In this document: piece by piece, positions 4,155 through 5,857 of the stretch
How the letters are laid out: the number at the start of each line of letters is the position of its first letter
How positions within the stretch are numbered: position 1 is the first letter of the stretch
Source: Alphaproteobacteria bacterium
Lineage (GTDB): Bacteria; Pseudomonadota; Alphaproteobacteria; Micropepsales; Micropepsaceae
Direction: 5' to 3'
Assembly (NCBI GenBank): GCA_947373775.1
Contig: CANBZE010000138.1
Location: 1-5,857, forward strand
Length of the DNA: 5,857 nt
Translations under genes and position numbers: made by a program
Notes under the pieces: model-generated
Seen by the model: the letters and a program-made list of their open reading frames with translations, nothing else
Databases searched by the model: none
Told to the model about the DNA's origin: nothing

Positions 4155-5857
4155 GCGATATCCGCAACACGGCCAAGATCGAGCCGCAGGCGTCCGCCTC
4201 TGACGCGCCCGACAAGCATGACAGCGGCGTCCGCGCTTTGTCGGCCGTGGCGCGGCATTACCAGCTGGACTGGAGCCTGCAGCGCCTGACCCACAAATAC
4301 GTCAAGGAGCGCGAGCCCGACGCCAAGGAGCTTGTGCGCATCGCCCGCGCCGAAGGCCTGAAGGCCAGCGCCGAACGCACCAACTGGAAATACCTGCAGA
4401 AGCTTCAGAAGCTGGCGCCGTTCCTGGTGCGCCTGGATACCGGCGGCTACTTCGTGGTGCTGAAGGTCGGCGAAGCGGCCGGCCCCGACCAGATCATCCT
4501 GTTCAATCCCAAGATGCCGCAAGCCAACCTGTTCCCGGTGGCCAAGGACAAGTTCATCGCGCATTGGACCGGCGAGATCATCCTGCTCAAGCGCGTCTAC
4601 AAGCTTGGCGAGGAAGGACGGCGTTTCGGTCTGTCCTGGTTCGGTCCCGAATTCTGGAAACAGCGCGCCCTGCTGCGCAACGTCGTCATCGCCGCCCTGG
4701 CCATGCATGTGCTGGCCCTGGCCGTTCCCATTTTCTTCCAGATCGTGATCGACCGCGTGCTGGTTTATCTCAGTGACGCGACCCTGGCCGTGATCGGGGT
4801 CGGCGTGGTGCTGGCCATCCTGTTCGACGCCACCTTCAGCTGGCTGCGCGGCTATTTCGTGCTGCGCACCGCCAGCCGCATCGACATTCGCCTGGCGCGC
4901 ACCACCTTCCGCCATTTGATGAACCTGCCCATCAGCTATTTCGACACCAGCCGCGCCGGTGTCGTCACCAAGCATATGCAGCAGGGCACGCAGATCCGCG
5001 AATTCCTCACCGGGCGCCTGCTCGGCACCCTGCTCGACTTGCCGGCGCTGCTGGTCTTCCTGCCTTTGATGATCTGGTACTCGCCCACTCTGACCGCCGT
5101 GGTGCTGGGCGTGACCGCGATCCTGGGGGCACTGATTGCCCTCATGCTGAAGCCGTATCGCACCCGGCTGCGCCACCTCTACCAGGCCGAAGCCACGCGC
5201 CAATCGCTGCTGGTGGAAAGCGTGCATGGCATGCGCACCGTCAAGTCGCTGAACCTGGAGCCGCGCCGCGAAGAGGCCTGGGACAATGCCGCCGCCGATT
5301 CGGTGAACACCTATGTCCAGGTGGGCAAGATCAGCCTGGCGGCCAATACGCTTTCCTCCTTCATCGAAAAGGCGCTCAGCGTCACCATCGTCTGTGTCGG
5401 CGCCTTCCTGGTGTTCGGCGGCGCGCTCACCGTGGGCGGCCTGGTGGCTTTCAACATGCTGTCGAGCCGCGTGATCTCGCCAGTGCTGCAGCTGATCGGC
5501 CTGCTCAACAACTATCAGGAAGTCATGATGTCGGTGGAGATGCTGGGCGAGATCATGAACCGTCCCGGCGAAAACAGCGGCCAGCGCGGCCTGACGCCGG
5601 CTATCGCCGGCGCCATCGAGTTCGACAAGGTCACCTTCCGCTATCCGGGCACCGAGAAGCCGGCGCTCAAAGACGTGTCGCTGAAGATTCCCGCCGGCGC
5701 CATGATCGGCATCGTGGGCCGCAGCGGTTCGGGCAAGACCACGCTGTCGGCCCTGCTCCAGGGCCTGCACCCGATCACCGAAGGCGCCATCCGCATCGAT
5801 GGTCACAATATCCGCGATATCGATCTGGGCTATCTGCGCAGCCAGAATGGCGTGGTA
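4151..5857 (+). CDS. HlyB-type type I secretion ABC transporter (5' part)
   Basis: An open frame of 569 codons starts at GTG 4151 and runs off the window. It aligns along its length with HlyB (about 707 residues), so roughly the last 130-150 residues are missing. Residues about 22-150 form a C39-like domain. The catalytic Cys of C39 peptidases is replaced by Ser25 in DSGVRAL (HlyB has Tyr there), and the catalytic His position is Tyr100 (GGYFVVLKV), so it should bind substrate, not cleave it. Six membrane helices follow: about 173-198, 209-229, 290-310, 312-334, 399-424 and 428-450. HlyB-like landmarks include FFQIVIDRVLV (195-205), PISYFDTSR (260-268) and LLVESV (353-358). The nucleotide-binding domain has its A-loop Tyr at 498 and Walker A GRSGSGKT at 523-530; the window ends just before the Q-loop. 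It would energise export of an RTX-like protein with HlyD- and TolC-type partners. There is no clear ribosome binding site; translation is probably coupled to the overlapping upstream gene. Confidence 0.93.
   Translation, partial: MSDIRNTAKIEPQASASDAPDKHDSGVRALSAVARHYQLDWSLQRLTHKYVKEREPDAKELVRIARAEGLKASAERTNWKYLQKLQKLAPFLVRLDTGGYFVVLKVGEAAGPDQIILFNPKMPQANLFPVAKDKFIAHWTGEIILLKRVYKLGEEGRRFGLSWFGPEFWKQRALLRNVVIAALAMHVLALAVPIFFQIVIDRVLVYLSDATLAVIGVGVVLAILFDATFSWLRGYFVLRTASRIDIRLARTTFRHLMNLPISYFDTSRAGVVTKHMQQGTQIREFLTGRLLGTLLDLPALLVFLPLMIWYSPTLTAVVLGVTAILGALIALMLKPYRTRLRHLYQAEATRQSLLVESVHGMRTVKSLNLEPRREEAWDNAAADSVNTYVQVGKISLAANTLSSFIEKALSVTIVCVGAFLVFGGALTVGGLVAFNMLSSRVISPVLQLIGLLNNYQEVMMSVEMLGEIMNRPGENSGQRGLTPAIAGAIEFDKVTFRYPGTEKPALKDVSLKIPAGAMIGIVGRSGSGKTTLSALLQGLHPITEGAIRIDGHNIRDIDLGYLRSQNGVV

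Noticed and set aside
4088..5806. A 572-codon open frame on the minus strand opposite the transporter
   Set aside because: It is antisense to a gene with clear HlyB homology and Walker A motif. Its translation is dominated by His, Gln, Asp, Gly and Ala with no recognisable domain, as expected for an antisense frame of a high-GC gene. The absence of stops follows from codon bias.

Overview
The window is high-GC DNA (codons rich in G/C at third positions) carrying proteobacterial gene families, most likely from an alphaproteobacterium. This is inferred from gene content and style, not from a marker gene. I see no rRNA, tRNA, CRISPR array, insertion sequence or phage gene.

Layout: (1) 1-363, plus strand: the 3' end of a hydroxypyruvate-isomerase-like TIM-barrel gene. 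(2) 376-1242, minus strand: a membrane-anchored neutral zinc metallopeptidase of the YpfJ type, convergent with gene 1. (3) 1249-1321: a compact junction with a perfect 10-bp terminator hairpin, a candidate promoter whose -35 lies in the hairpin loop and which would start transcription on the A of the metallopeptidase ATG, and a 15-bp tandem duplication over the aldolase stop codon. (4) 1318-2328, minus strand: an HpcH/HpaI-type aldolase with a clear Sec signal peptide, unusual for this family. (5) 2329-2432: a divergent intergenic region. (6) 2433-3659, plus strand: an exported alpha/beta-hydrolase (BD-FAE-like carboxylesterase) with a long proline-rich linker. (7) 3756-4154 and 4151-5857, plus strand: a small unrecognised protein overlapping by 4 bp (GTGA) an HlyB-type type I secretion ABC transporter, which runs off the window just before its Q-loop.

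How the genes fit together: the aldolase and the esterase are divergent, both are predicted to enter the periplasm, and they may share a control region, so a joint role on an extracytoplasmic substrate is possible but unproven. The 132-residue protein and the HlyB-like transporter look like a translationally coupled operon; a membrane fusion protein and a substrate gene would be expected beyond the window. The transporter has an N-terminal C39-like domain without the catalytic cysteine, so it should secrete an RTX-type substrate with a C-terminal signal rather than cleave a double-glycine leader.

No clearly new multi-gene system is visible. The points most worth following up are the terminator/promoter overlap with a predicted leaderless start, the exported aldolase with altered active-site positions, and the small protein coupled to the secretion ATPase.
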